Assembly: GCA_003223895.1 (NCBI GenBank)
Contig: QHXD01000124.1
Location: forward strand, 4,099 to 33,398
Origin: Acidobacteriota bacterium
Lineage (GTDB): Bacteria > Acidobacteriota > Terriglobia > 20CM-2-55-15
Length of the DNA: 29,300 nucleotides
Reading direction: 5' to 3'
Under the pieces are notes generated by a model. The model made no database searches and had not been told where the DNA came from. It saw only the letters and a list, made by a program, of their open reading frames with translations. A program made the position numbers and the translations under genes. This document shows positions 8,457-16,243 of the stretch, one piece after another; the first letter of the stretch is position 1; every line of letters begins with the position of its first letter.

Positions 8457-8495
8457 CACTAATTGGGCAGTGGCCATCAGTGATTTAACAACTAA
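8430..8495. repeat. Tandem duplication of a 33-base repeat end
   Basis: Two direct copies of a 33-base unit beginning TTGGGCAGTGGCCATCAGTG lie at 8430-8462 and 8463-8495, differing at one base. The unit is the outer right end of the adjacent inverted repeat. The second copy contains the ilvD stop codon (8492-8494). Confidence 0.93.
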
Positions 8496-10168
8496 TTCAG
8501 CACCGCCCCCTGCGACGCGCTCGACACCAGGCGCGCATACCGCCCCAGCACACCGGTTTTGTATCGGGGTTCGGGCGCCTTCCACTGGCTCAACCGTTGT
8601 TTGATCTCCGCATCGGATACCTTTAGCTCCAGTGTTCTCTCCTGCGCATCAATCAAAATCCTGTCACCCGTCCGGACTGCGGCTATCGGTCCGCCGATCG
8701 CTGCTTCTGGCGCGACGTGGCCAACCATTAATCCGTGGGTGGCTCCGGAAAACCGTCCGTCCGTCATCAAGCCGACTTTATCTCCGAGCCCTTCACCGTG
8801 GAGCGCTCCCGTCACGGCCAGCATCTCGCGCATTCCGGGGCCGCCCTTTGGGCCTTCGTATCGAATAACCACAATATCACCGGCTTTGATTTCACCCTTC
8901 AGGATCGCCGCCATGGCATCCTCTTCGCATTCGAACACGCGTGCCGGTCCTTCGAGCCGCAGGTTCTTCACTCCTGCAACCTTCACGACGGCACCTTCCG
9001 GAGCGAGATTCCCTTTCAATATGCGAATCGTGCCCGTCTTGTTGATCGGCTGAGATATCGAACGAATCACTTTGTGCTCGTCGCCGGCGGGAACGTCTCG
9101 AAGATTTTCCTTCATTGTTTTTCCCGTAACGGTCATCGCATCGCCGTGGAGAAGGCCCGCGTCGAGGAGCACCTTCAACACCCGCGGCACTCCGCCCACG
9201 CGATCGAGATCGGCCATCACGTAAGTTCCGCCGGGGCGCAAGTCGACGATATGCGGCGTGCGGTCGGTTATGCGATTGAAGTCGTCGACCGTCAGTGGCA
9301 CGCCGGCCTCGTTCGCAATCGCAAGCAGGTGCAACACAGAGTTGGTTGAGCCGCCGGTCGCCACGACCAGCGTAATGGCATTTTCAAATGCCTCTCGCGT
9401 GAGGATCTGCCGCGGCGTGATGCCGGCCGCCAGAAGATTCATTGCAACCTTACCGGATTGGATGCAGATTTCGGTACGCGCTGCCGCCATCGCCGGAATG
9501 TTCGCGCTGCCGGGGACCGACATCCCAAGTGCTTCAATCGCAGCCGCCATCGTGTTTGCCGTGTACATTCCGGCGCACGAGCCCGGCCCGGGGCAAGCCA
9601 TTCCTTCCAGTTCTCGAAGCGCTTCGGCCGTCATCTTCTTTTGAGCGTAGGCGCCGACCGCTTCGAAGACATCTTGAATGGTGACGTCTCTACCCCCGAA
9701 GTGGCCGGGCATGATGGTTCCGCCGTATAAAAAAACGGAAGGGAGATTCAAACGCGCCAGGCCCATGAGCATTCCGGGAAGGCTCTTATCGCAGCCGGCG
9801 ATGGCGACCAATCCATCGAAGCGTTCTGCGAAAGTTACGAGTTCCACCGAATCCGCGATGACCTCGCGGCTCACCAGCGAACCCTTCATACCCTCGTGGC
9901 CCATTGAAATCGCGTCGCTGACCGCGATTGTGCAGAACTCGATCGGCGTTCCGGAAGCTTCGCGAATGCCTTCCTTCACGCTGGATGCCAGCCGGTTCAA
10001 ATGAACATTGCAGGGGGTAACCTCATTCCACGAGCTGGCGACACCAATCATCGGGCGGCTCAGATCTTCATCGTTCAAACCCATTGCGCGGAACATCGAA
10101 CGGTGGGGTGCGCGTTCCGGCCCTTCGGTCACCGCCCAGCTTCGGTGTTTGAGTTTACGATCGGCCAT
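8492..10168 (-). CDS. ilvD: Dihydroxy-acid dehydratase
   Basis: This cytoplasmic iron-sulfur enzyme dehydrates 2,3-dihydroxy-isovalerate and 2,3-dihydroxy-3-methylvalerate, the third common step of valine and isoleucine synthesis. The 558-residue length is typical. Cluster cysteines are Cys53 (TPCNVHLNR), Cys126 (AGCDKSLPGM) and Cys198 (CPGPGSCAGMYTANTM). The lysine after Cys126-Asp127 (Lys128) is the usual carbamylated Mg ligand. The C-terminal half has the expected MTDGRFSGATHG motif. I chose ATG 10168, preceded by AGAGGA, rather than the start 15 codons upstream at 10213, because MADRKLKHRSW matches the family N-terminus. The stop lies inside a palindromic repeat. It is convergent with the Rieske gene and divergent from the LPKTAG gene. 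No other ilv gene is in the window. Confidence 0.97.
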   Translation of the reverse strand: MADRKLKHRSWAVTEGPERAPHRSMFRAMGLNDEDLSRPMIGVASSWNEVTPCNVHLNRLASSVKEGIREASGTPIEFCTIAVSDAISMGHEGMKGSLVSREVIADSVELVTFAERFDGLVAIAGCDKSLPGMLMGLARLNLPSVFLYGGTIMPGHFGGRDVTIQDVFEAVGAYAQKKMTAEALRELEGMACPGPGSCAGMYTANTMAAAIEALGMSVPGSANIPAMAAARTEICIQSGKVAMNLLAAGITPRQILTREAFENAITLVVATGGSTNSVLHLLAIANEAGVPLTVDDFNRITDRTPHIVDLRPGGTYVMADLDRVGGVPRVLKVLLDAGLLHGDAMTVTGKTMKENLRDVPAGDEHKVIRSISQPINKTGTIRILKGNLAPEGAVVKVAGVKNLRLEGPARVFECEEDAMAAILKGEIKAGDIVVIRYEGPKGGPGMREMLAVTGALHGEGLGDKVGLMTDGRFSGATHGLMVGHVAPEAAIGGPIAAVRTGDRILIDAQERTLELKVSDAEIKQRLSQWKAPEPRYKTGVLGRYARLVSSASQGAVLN

Positions 10169-10379
10169 GAATCCTCTCTTTCTGAACCCGGAAGAGTACC
10201 ATGGGCATACCACGAGTTAGGCAAAACTTCCCTTTTTGAGGAATCGACAGGGTGTGTACCACGGCTCCACTCCATCCGCAAATGCAGGCTCTGTGGGCAT
10301 TTACGGCTTGGCATGTTCGGCGGAATGCAATCTGCATAGTTATAGCTAGAAGGATGTACTGCTATTGGAGGTCAAAGAT

Positions 10380-11108
10380 ATGCATTCGTACCCGAAACGT
10401 GTGGCCGTCCTGTTTGGCGGCCTTTTGATCGCGCTGGCTTTTGTAGCCGCGCCGGCCACTCACGCGGATGAGTGGGACCGGATGACACGCTTCAGCATAA
10501 ACCAGCCATTCCAGGTTCCCAATGCGACCCTGGAACCAAATACCAAATATCTGATGAAACTGCTCGATTCCCCGAGCGAACGTCATGTTGTCCAGGTTTT
10601 CAACGAAGACCAGTCCAGGCTTCTGTCGATGTTCATCGCCATTTCAGCTGAACAGATGCGCCCCGCGGAAGGAACAGAGTTCACGTTCATGGAAGTCGAC
10701 CCGGGTTATGCCAAGCCGATCCAAAAATGGTTCTATCCTGGACGGACCATCGGTCTGGAATTCATTTACCCGCCACAACAACTGACGGACATTGCCGCGC
10801 ATCAGGGAGGCAGGTCAGTCACCACGCTGAGTGCCGAAGTGATCCCTGCTCCGGTAGAGGAACCCACTCAGATCGCGGAAGCTCAGCCTACCGAGATACC
10901 ACGCGCGGAGCCTGAGCCTCAGCCTGAGGTTGCGCCCGCCCCGGCTCCTGAACCAGAGGCCCCTGCCGCTGTTGAGGAACCTGCCCCGGCGCCGGAACCT
11001 GCGCCGGCCGAAGAGCTGCCCAAGACCGCTGGAGAGCTGCCATTCATCGGTTTGATCGGCTTGCTCAGCCTCGGTGCTGGTCTTACCCTGAGAGCTGTTC
11101 GGCACTAA
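10380..11108 (+). CDS. Secreted protein with LPKTAG C-terminal sorting-like signal
   Basis: A 242-residue exported protein. Residues 1-29 form a signal peptide (AVLFGGLLIALAFVAAPATHA). A compact globular domain follows (about 30-145, beginning DEWDRMTRFSINQPFQVP). Then comes a low-complexity Pro/Glu/Ala linker (about 151-212), and at 213-218 LPKTAG, followed by a hydrophobic stretch and the basic tail RAVRH. That tripartite end is the layout of sortase substrates, here in what looks like a diderm. The ATG at 10380 is supported by GGAGG ten bases upstream; the in-frame TTG at 10365 would overlap that site. The globular domain's function is unknown. No sortase gene is in the window. The gene stands alone, with a hairpin after it and the M48 protease gene 85 bases downstream. 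Confidence 0.82.
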   Translation: MHSYPKRVAVLFGGLLIALAFVAAPATHADEWDRMTRFSINQPFQVPNATLEPNTKYLMKLLDSPSERHVVQVFNEDQSRLLSMFIAISAEQMRPAEGTEFTFMEVDPGYAKPIQKWFYPGRTIGLEFIYPPQQLTDIAAHQGGRSVTTLSAEVIPAPVEEPTQIAEAQPTEIPRAEPEPQPEVAPAPAPEPEAPAAVEEPAPAPEPAPAEELPKTAGELPFIGLIGLLSLGAGLTLRAVRH

Positions 11109-11130
11109 GCTCTCAGCAAACGGAGGCGGA

Positions 11131-11159
11131 GGAAAACAAGAGCCACAAGCTCGTTTTCC
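11131..11159 (+). terminator. Possible hairpin terminator after the LPKTAG gene
   Basis: GGAAAAC (11131-11137) pairs with GTTTTCC (11153-11159), and GAGC (11140-11143) with GCTC (11149-11152), with a two-base bulge and a five-base loop. It starts 22 bases after the stop. The downstream sequence (TTTGCC) has only a short T-run, so intrinsic termination is uncertain. Confidence 0.45.
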
Positions 11160-11179
11160 TTTGCCTTCGTGATTCGCGT

Positions 11180-11185
11180 TAGAAT
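11180..11185 (+). promoter_or_regulatory. Possible -10 element for leaderless transcription of the M48 gene
   Basis: TAGAAT lies eight bases before the ATG at 11194, and no Shine-Dalgarno sequence is visible in between. That spacing would place the transcript start at or next to the start codon, as in leaderless genes. No -35 element is evident, so the call rests on position alone. Confidence 0.35.
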
Positions 11186-11193
11186 ATCTGCCC

Positions 11194-12528
11194 ATGAAAA
11201 GTCTCCTGTTAGGAGCTCTTCTGCTTCTAACAAGCGGGCAGAGCGTCAACTTCTTCTCGCTCAAGCAGGACGTGGAGATTGGCTCGGTTGCATCTAAAGA
11301 AGCCGAGCAGGCACTGCCGCTCATTCGAGATGGGAACCTGAACCGGTATTTCCGGAGTATCGGACAGCGCATCATGCGCAGTCCTTCGCTGCCGACACTT
11401 CAATACCGTTTCCGGATCGTGAACTCGAAAGAGTTGAACTCCCTCGGTTTCCCCGGGGGATCGATTTATGTCAATCGCGGCCTGATTGAAGTGGCCGCCA
11501 ACGATGCCGAAGTGGCGGCCATTCTCGCTCACGAGATCGGACACGTTGCCGCCCGCCACGGGACGGCCCAACTTTCCCGGCAGCTTCTTGTACAGGCTCC
11601 GATCTCGATCGCGGCGGGTTTGCCGACGGGTGATGCCTGGAAAGACCAGCTCACGAGACTCGGCATTTCGTTCGGTGTCGATGCTCCGTTTCTTCGATAC
11701 AGCGCGGATCAAGAGGCCGAAGCCAATGTCATGGCCGTCCGCCTCCTGTCCGAAGCTCGATTCGATCCGAACGGGCTGCGATCGCTTCTGGAAAAAGTGA
11801 ACGAGGTTCAGACAGCGGAAGGCGGAAGATCGCCTGTATTCGTCTTCAATCATCCCCAGTCGGAAAATCTCTTACTCGAAATCGCAGACGAAATCGACCG
11901 CATTTCTTCGCCTCGCCAGCGTCTCGCGAGCGCAAGCGTCGACTTCAAGGCGTTCCACGCGGCCCTTGTGAAGGTAGCGTCTCCGGACGTGGATAAAGCA
12001 GCACATTCGGAGATTCCTGCTGACACAATCTCGCCTGTCTTTGTCCACCCACAGGACTTTTACCGGCTGAGTTATCCGCAAGGCTGGCTCGTGACGCGCA
12101 CGCCGCCCAACGGCGGAATCATCGCTCCCGTGGACGGTGTACAGACATCGCTTGCCGGTAATGACGTTACACGCGGCGCGATGTTCGATCTTCTCGATGT
12201 CACCGGCAGCGAACGGCCGTTGACACTCGAGCAGGCGACGAATCGGTTGATCGTGTATCTCCGCCAGCGGAATCAATCCATCCAGGATCCGAACACGCTC
12301 CGGATTGTCCCGGGCGCGCAGTCGCAAACGCTTTTGAGCGACGAGCCGGCCTTGCGCACAATCATGATCGGCAAATCAACCGCTACACAGTCTGCAGAGA
12401 TCGTCTGGGTCGTGACGCGCCTCTATTACAAATCGCTTTTCTATATGGTATTCGTTGCGCCCGAAGAGGAGTTCCCGACCTATCAACCCATCTTCGAGCA
12501 GATGATTCACAGCGTGCGCCTGCGGTAA
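11194..12528 (+). CDS. M48-family zinc metalloprotease, exported
   Basis: A 444-residue protein with an N-terminal signal peptide (MKSLLLGALLLLTSG). The peptidase domain (about 30-240) has the zinc motif HEIGH (His113, Glu114, His117) followed by VAARHG, preceded by GFPGGSIYVNRGL, as in BepA/LoiP-type periplasmic proteases that act on misfolded outer-membrane proteins. The third zinc ligand should be Glu174 in QEAEAN. The family's usual Asp four positions later is Asn178 here. The C-terminal part (about 275-444, from FYRLSYPQGWLVTR) is a separate domain rather than the TPR repeats of BepA. It probably works in the periplasm in envelope quality control; activity is not certain given the Asn substitution. 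Confidence 0.9.
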   Translation: MKSLLLGALLLLTSGQSVNFFSLKQDVEIGSVASKEAEQALPLIRDGNLNRYFRSIGQRIMRSPSLPTLQYRFRIVNSKELNSLGFPGGSIYVNRGLIEVAANDAEVAAILAHEIGHVAARHGTAQLSRQLLVQAPISIAAGLPTGDAWKDQLTRLGISFGVDAPFLRYSADQEAEANVMAVRLLSEARFDPNGLRSLLEKVNEVQTAEGGRSPVFVFNHPQSENLLLEIADEIDRISSPRQRLASASVDFKAFHAALVKVASPDVDKAAHSEIPADTISPVFVHPQDFYRLSYPQGWLVTRTPPNGGIIAPVDGVQTSLAGNDVTRGAMFDLLDVTGSERPLTLEQATNRLIVYLRQRNQSIQDPNTLRIVPGAQSQTLLSDEPALRTIMIGKSTATQSAEIVWVVTRLYYKSLFYMVFVAPEEEFPTYQPIFEQMIHSVRLR

Positions 12529-12586
12529 GGAGGTGTGAATGAATTCGCAAGAGGGTATTCCCCTCCTCACATCAACATCGCCGATT

Positions 12587-12733
12587 CGCCATCGCCGATA
12601 CGCAACCGCCAAGAAAGATATGCAACAGCCGTCACCGATAATCGCGAATGAGGGAAACGTTAGGCTATAGAGAGAAGGGGATTGCCTTCGACTATGGCAC
12701 ATCTTTGTTGGCGGTTGCGTATCGGCGATGGCG
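12587..12733. repeat. Intergenic inverted repeat with 26-bp arms
   Basis: Arms at 12587-12612 and 12708-12733 are exactly complementary over 26 bases (starting CGCCATCGCCGATACGCAAC), with weaker pairing continuing inward (AAAGAT). The centre is 95 bases and shows no gene. It fills most of the 254-base gap between the M48 and amine oxidase genes. Confidence 0.9.
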
Positions 12734-12782
12734 GATTTCAGATTGAGGACGGGCACTTAACTTCCGGCTTTATGCAAATTCC

Positions 12783-14707
12783 ATGAAAGGACGTTCCCAC
12801 CTTCTAAAGTATTTGATCGCCATAATTCTCGCCGCCATATTCCCACTGCTTTACATGACCCGGCAATCGTTCGGCCCGTCGGCCCAGGCCTCGCAGCGCC
12901 ACCCGCTGGATCCGCTTTCAAAGGACGAAGTAACAGCGACAGTCACGGTTTTGAAGGACGCAGGTAAGCTGGCTCCGGAAACCAGATTCGCTTCTATCTA
13001 TCTCAAAGAGCCGCCCAAAGAACAGGTCGTGGCCGACCTGACCGCAGGCCGGGCGAGACGCGCTGCCTATGCGCTGCTCTACAACTGGACGACGCGGGTG
13101 ACGAGCGAAGCCGTGGTAGAGCTGGGCCAACGCGAGTTGGTTTCCTGGAAAGATTGGGAACCGAGTGACCCGCCTGCACGATCTATCATCATCAATCGCC
13201 TTCAGGAAATAGTGAAAGCGGACGCCCGTTGGCAACAAGCCGCGCGGCGAAGAGGCATTGACGATTTCTCACGCGTCTCGATCCTGCCGGAGTTGGGAGA
13301 AGGACAGAGGCTGCGGGAACAAAACGGCGATCGCTTCACAGGAGCGTTCAGTTTTTTGCGCGATGACGCTTCAGCCGTGCCGGCTATCATGGGCCTGAAT
13401 ATGGACGTCAATCTGACCAGGGGAACGATGGCGAGGTTTGAGGATGCACGCTTCTTCCCGACGTCGCCCGCGCCCGCCCGAAAGAGGGCGGACAATCCAC
13501 TGCGCCCCCTGCAAATTCTTCAACCGGATGGGCCCGGCTTGCGGATGCAAGGGACGTTCATCCGCGCCGGGGCCTGGAACTGTACGATGTGGCCTACGAA
13601 GACGGAGCGCGGTGGCGTCCGATTCTTTACCGAGCGTCTATCTCCGAGATGATCGCTCCCTATGGCGATCCTTCTTACGGCCCCTGGAATCCTCAGGACG
13701 AAGGCGATTACGGGTTGGCGTCTTACAGCCGCAATTCCGTTATCCCGCTCAATGACGCTCCGGCCAACGCCGTCTTTGCGAGTGCCGTGATACCCGATGA
13801 TCGCGGCAATCCGCTGGAGACTCCTCGAGCCGTAGCCATCTACGAACGGGATGGCGGGCTCCTCTGGCGGCACGGACTGGAGGCGCGGCGCGCGCGGAAA
13901 CTGGTCCTCACCGCTTACGCGACGGTTGACAACTACGATTACGCTTTCAACTGGATCTTTGGTCAGGATGGAACAATCGAAGTTGAGGCGATGCTGACCG
14001 GCATGATGAACATCAGAAATGTCAGGGACCGGCAGGAGGACGAAAGCGCGCACCTGGGCCACCGGATGTTCGGTCACCTGGTCGCGCCCGGTGTCAGCGC
14101 TCCGAATCACCAGCATTTCTTCAGCTTTCGCCTGGACTTCGACATCGACGGCGCGCAGCACAACAGCGTGTTCGAACTCAACACGGAGACTCTTCCGACC
14201 GCTGAAGGAAATTCGAAGGGCGAGTCCTTCTCGATGACCGAGCGTTTGCTGAAAACCGAGCGGGAAGCGCAAAGAATGTTGAATCTCGAGACAAGCCGAA
14301 CGTGGAAAATCGTGAGCACGCGGGCCAGGAACGCTCTCGGCCAGTTTTCAGGATACGCGCTGTTGCCTGGAGAGAACTCCGTTCCCTACGCGACTCCCGA
14401 GTCTCGGCCGAGGCAAAAGGCGGGGTTCATGAACGCGCATCTCTGGGTAACGCCCTATAGTCCGGATGAGATGTTTGCCTCCGGCGAATTCCTCAATCTC
14501 AATCGCAGCGGGGACGGCTTGCCGAAATGGACCAGCGCCAACCGCAGCCTTGACGATCGCGACATTGTCGTCTGGTATACGCTGGGTGTGACCCACGTGC
14601 CCCGCACTGAAGACTGGCCGATCATGCCCGTGCATTCAACCGGCTTTCGAATCGTTCCGGCAGGCTTCTTCTCGCAGAATCCTGCGCTGGATGTGCCGGC
14701 ACAATAA
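12783..14707 (+). pseudogene. Copper amine oxidase, frame-disrupted
   Basis: Copper/topaquinone amine oxidases oxidise primary amines to aldehydes. The first frame (12783 onward) has a signal-anchor-like start and the N2/N3 domains (HPLDPLSKDEV; WKDWEPSDPP), up to DGPGLRMQG. The catalytic domain continues in another frame with VHPRRGLELYDVAYEDGARW. It has the RASISEMIAPYGDP segment, the catalytic-base region DEGDYG, the topaquinone precursor Tyr in TVDNYDY (codon 13934-13936), the copper ligands in NHQHFF and the third His in THVPRTEDWP. The switch is near 13549-13556. About twelve residues normally found there (a Trp-rich W-x-x-W segment) are missing, so a short out-of-frame deletion is likely. 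The active-site residues I could check are otherwise intact. The second frame has no good start of its own, so a functional enzyme seems unlikely unless the reading is wrong. Confidence 0.85.
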
Positions 14708-14714
14708 GATCGTG

Positions 14715-14761
14715 AGGCGAGGGTGTTCCCCTCCTGGAACAGGAGGGGAACAGCCTCGCCT
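14715..14761. repeat. Hairpin after the amine oxidase gene
   Basis: Arms of 22 bases at 14715-14736 and 14740-14761 pair with one mismatch around a three-base loop, starting seven bases after the amine oxidase stop. Such a compact stem could end or protect the transcript, but no T-tract follows. The next gene starts eleven bases downstream. Confidence 0.85.
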
Positions 14762-14772
14762 GAGGCTCAGAC

Positions 14773-15663
14773 ATGCAATCAGCCCGGGTTGCGCAAAGTA
14801 GTCCCCTGGCTGGGTGGCTTCCATTGGCGGTGCTACCACTCAGCACAGTGGCACTTCGCAATTCGTTGCCGGCCTGGCAATTCATGTGGATCCTGGCGTT
14901 CAGCATCTACGCCGGTCTCAAGTGGATCACGTGGTGGAAAGCTCGAACCCGGATTCCTCACACAGCCTGGCGTTCGGCCGCCTACCTTCTAGCCTCGCCC
15001 GGGATGGACGCAGACTCTTTCCTTGACGCGACCCATCGTGTTCCGCGGCCCGCCCGGCGGGATTGGTTTTGGGCATTCTTCGAGACAATTCTTGGTGCAA
15101 TCTTTATCTGGATCATCACGCCGGCCCTGCCCGAGGCGATGCTGCTATCAAAAGGATGGGCAGGGATGCTGGGATTAATCCTGCTGCTCCACTTTGGCAG
15201 CTTCCAGATCCTCAGCCGCATCTACCAGAGACTCGGGGTGAATGTAGAGCCGCTCATGGCCGCTCCTCTGCGCTCAAGATCTCTAAGCGAATTCTGGGGG
15301 AAGCGATGGAATCTTGGCTTTCGTCAGTTGTCCTATGAGTTGATCTTTCGGCCGACCAGCAGAAGCCTCGGTGCCGGACTGGCCGGCTTCCTCGTGTTCG
15401 TCGCATCCGGGCTGATCCATGATTTGGTGATTTCCCTGCCCGCGCGCGCCGGTTATGGCCTCCCGACAAGCTATTTCCTGATTCAGGGCCTGGGAGTGAC
15501 TGTGGAGCGTTCGAGTGTGGGCAAGCAACTCGGCCTTCGGCGCGGCGCGCGCGGCTGGTTGTTCATGGCAGCCGTAACTGGCGGGCCCGTGTTCTGGCTT
15601 TTTCACCCGACCTTTGTCGAGCGTGTGATACTTCCCTTTATGCAGGCTATCCACGCGCTATGA
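14773..15663 (+). CDS. MBOAT-type acyltransferase (wax-synthase-like)
   Basis: A 296-residue integral membrane protein with about seven hydrophobic segments. SLSEFWGKRWNLGFRQL (170-186) and SGLIHDLVISLPARAGYG (212-229) match the MBOAT_2 / plant wax-synthase-like acyltransferase family. Asn180 and His216 are the likely active-site pair. Such enzymes transfer a fatty acyl group to an alcohol or sugar hydroxyl at the membrane; the actual acceptor here is unknown. Its last bases overlap the next gene (ATGA at 15660-15663), so the two are co-translated and the products are probably functional partners. No clear Shine-Dalgarno site precedes the ATG, and a slightly later start is possible. Confidence 0.82.
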   Translation: MQSARVAQSSPLAGWLPLAVLPLSTVALRNSLPAWQFMWILAFSIYAGLKWITWWKARTRIPHTAWRSAAYLLASPGMDADSFLDATHRVPRPARRDWFWAFFETILGAIFIWIITPALPEAMLLSKGWAGMLGLILLLHFGSFQILSRIYQRLGVNVEPLMAAPLRSRSLSEFWGKRWNLGFRQLSYELIFRPTSRSLGAGLAGFLVFVASGLIHDLVISLPARAGYGLPTSYFLIQGLGVTVERSSVGKQLGLRRGARGWLFMAAVTGGPVFWLFHPTFVERVILPFMQAIHAL

Positions 15664-16109
15664 CCGATTCGCTCATCGAACGATTCCTCGACATGGATTT
15701 GTGGCTGGTCGGTTATGGACATTTCGCAATCCTGTTTGCCAGTTTTCAGGTGCCTTACCGGTTAAATTGGAAACAGGATTTGAAATCTTTGATGCCCTTC
15801 AACCGCAAACTGCTCTGGGTTCAGAGTGGGTTCACAGTTCTGACGATCCTCGCTTTCGGCACTCTGACTCTGACGCTACACACGGAATTACTTCGCGGCG
15901 ACCGGGCGGCCCTGGGACTCGCCTGCTTCATCGGCATCTACTGGACGACTCGCATTCTTGTGGACACGTTTTACTTTTCCCATGCCGATTGGCCCAGGGG
16001 ACTCCCATTTGTCGTCGGACACGTCCTCCTGACGTCGCTGTTTTCCGTGCTTGCGGCAAGCTACCTGGGGTTAGTCATCTGGCACACGTTGTTAAAAACC
16101 AAGGTCTGA
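15660..16109 (+). CDS. Small four-helix membrane protein coupled to the MBOAT gene
   Basis: A 149-residue protein with four predicted membrane segments (about 18-32, 50-74, 83-96 and 112-141). It has conserved-looking features such as YFSHADWPRG between helices three and four but no motif I recognise. Its ATG overlaps the MBOAT stop by four bases, a strong sign of coupled translation, so it may form a complex with, or supply substrate to, the acyltransferase. The stop (16107-16109) directly abuts the long inverted repeat that follows. Function unknown. Confidence 0.8.
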   Translation: MTDSLIERFLDMDLWLVGYGHFAILFASFQVPYRLNWKQDLKSLMPFNRKLLWVQSGFTVLTILAFGTLTLTLHTELLRGDRAALGLACFIGIYWTTRILVDTFYFSHADWPRGLPFVVGHVLLTSLFSVLAASYLGLVIWHTLLKTKV

Positions 16110-16111
16110 GG

Positions 16112-16204
16112 GGAAATTCGGGGACAGACGCATAAATCACCTAAATTCCATCAAGGACCTTTGACCTGAATTTGGGTGATTTATGCGTCTGTCCCCGAAT
16201 TTCC
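16112..16204. repeat. Intergenic inverted repeat with 37-bp arms
   Basis: Arms at 16112-16148 and 16168-16204 pair over 37 bases with one mismatch, around a 19-base loop. The outer end is GGAAATTCGGGGACAGACGC. It starts two bases after the stop of the small membrane protein gene and ends before the SLOG-like gene's ribosome binding site. It is unrelated in sequence to families A and B here. Confidence 0.95.
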
Positions 16205-16243
16205 TGAGCACACGGTGATATTTTTGATGAAGAGGAGAAAGAG

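Noticed and set aside
8286..8495. CRISPR-like array from the repeated units
   Set aside because: The repeats are inverted arms and one tandem duplication, without spacers of uniform size or cas genes.
10169..10213. Longer N-terminus for ilvD
   Set aside because: The 15 extra residues are not family-like, and ATG 10168 has its own ribosome binding site.
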